Positions 6,038-6,105 of a DNA stretch of 6,105 nucleotides are shown piece by piece. Numbering within the stretch: the stretch's first letter is position 1; every line of letters begins with the position of its first letter. Origin of the DNA: Candidatus Pelagibacter sp. (GTDB lineage: Bacteria > Pseudomonadota > Alphaproteobacteria > Pelagibacterales > Pelagibacteraceae); the NCBI GenBank assembly GCA_029941985.1, contig JAPYTV010000056.1, positions 1 through 6,105 of the forward strand, read 5' to 3'. A program made the position numbers and the translations under genes. The notes beneath the pieces were generated by a model. The model was not told the DNA's origin. It ran no database searches and saw only the letters and a program-made list of their open reading frames with translations.

Positions 6038-6082
6038 ATATTCATTTATAAAATTAATATACTTTATAAGTATTTATTAAAA
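6038..6082. promoter_or_regulatory. divergent spacer between ubiK-like and lgt-like genes
   Basis: This 45-bp, almost purely A/T spacer must hold the start signals for both flanking genes. On the - strand TATATT (6061 to 6056) lies about 18 nt before the ubiK-like ATG and could be a -10. On the + strand TATAAG at 6065-6070 lies 12 nt before the lgt-like ATG and could be a -10 for an almost leaderless transcript. No good -35 is seen for either. The interrupted palindrome ATACTT-TAT-AAGTAT (6059-6073) overlaps both candidates. Confidence 0.35.
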
Positions 6083-6105
6083 ATGTTTACTAATAATTTT
6101 GACCC
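6083..6105 (+). CDS. lgt: probable start of lgt, prolipoprotein diacylglyceryl transferase (partial)
   Basis: An ATG at 6083 opens a frame reading MFTNNFD, followed by CC (so probably Pro), up to the window end. Lgt proteins often begin with a short polar N-terminus containing an FDP-like motif ahead of the first membrane helix, and in alphaproteobacteria lgt is commonly divergent from the BMFP/UbiK gene, which is the arrangement here. Lgt is an inner-membrane enzyme that moves diacylglyceryl from phosphatidylglycerol to the lipobox cysteine of prolipoproteins. Only seven full codons are visible, so the identification depends mainly on context and remains tentative. Confidence 0.5.

Noticed and set aside
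1..6105. A novel defence, mobile or biosynthetic system
   Set aside because: All substantial coding space belongs to known families in a housekeeping/signalling context; no direct repeats, terminal inverted repeats, integrase or transposase, and no clear composition shift were seen.

Overview
The window reads as an ordinary, tightly packed stretch of an AT-rich alphaproteobacterial chromosome, most likely from the SAR11 / Pelagibacterales group. Three things support this. The composition is strongly AT-rich, with A/T-ending codons and a Lys/Asn/Ile-heavy proteome. Intergenic space is almost absent: genes are separated by 2 nt or overlap. The gene order uvrC-pgsA, a UbiK-like BMFP gene divergent from a probable lgt, and an EnvZ/OmpR-type pair behind a MarR gene fits alphaproteobacteria. 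The taxonomic call is an inference from composition and protein style; no phylogenetic marker is present.

Layout: (1) Positions 1-2449, + strand: a few codons of an unidentified upstream gene, then uvrC (nucleotide excision repair nuclease) and, 2 nt later, pgsA (phosphatidylglycerophosphate synthase), probably one transcript. (2) Positions 2446-3327, - strand: a class IV branched-chain amino-acid aminotransferase (ilvE) whose 3' end overlaps pgsA by 4 nt. (3) Positions 3328-3397: a 70-bp divergent control region with overlapping promoter-like elements for ilvE and the next operon, plus a 14-bp A/T palindrome. (4) Positions 3398-5805, + strand: a three-gene regulatory operon with overlapping ends, namely a MarR-family regulator, an OmpR-family response regulator and an EnvZ-like membrane histidine kinase. 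(5) Positions 5783-6037, - strand: a small BMFP/UbiK-family coiled-coil protein overlapping the kinase gene tail to tail. (6) Positions 6038-6082: a short divergent spacer, then the first seven codons of a gene that looks like lgt.

The genes are housekeeping plus signalling. The kinase and response regulator are intact in all catalytic boxes and should form a cognate phosphorelay. The MarR gene in front of them recalls the PetP-PetR arrangement of Rhodobacter. PgsA leads to phosphatidylglycerol, which is the lipid donor used by Lgt, and the BMFP protein probably supports ubiquinone synthesis. No mobile element, CRISPR array, tRNA, rRNA or phage signal was seen. I found no convincing previously undescribed system. 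The parts most worth a second look are the ilvE/marR control region and the layout of the MarR-OmpR-EnvZ operon.
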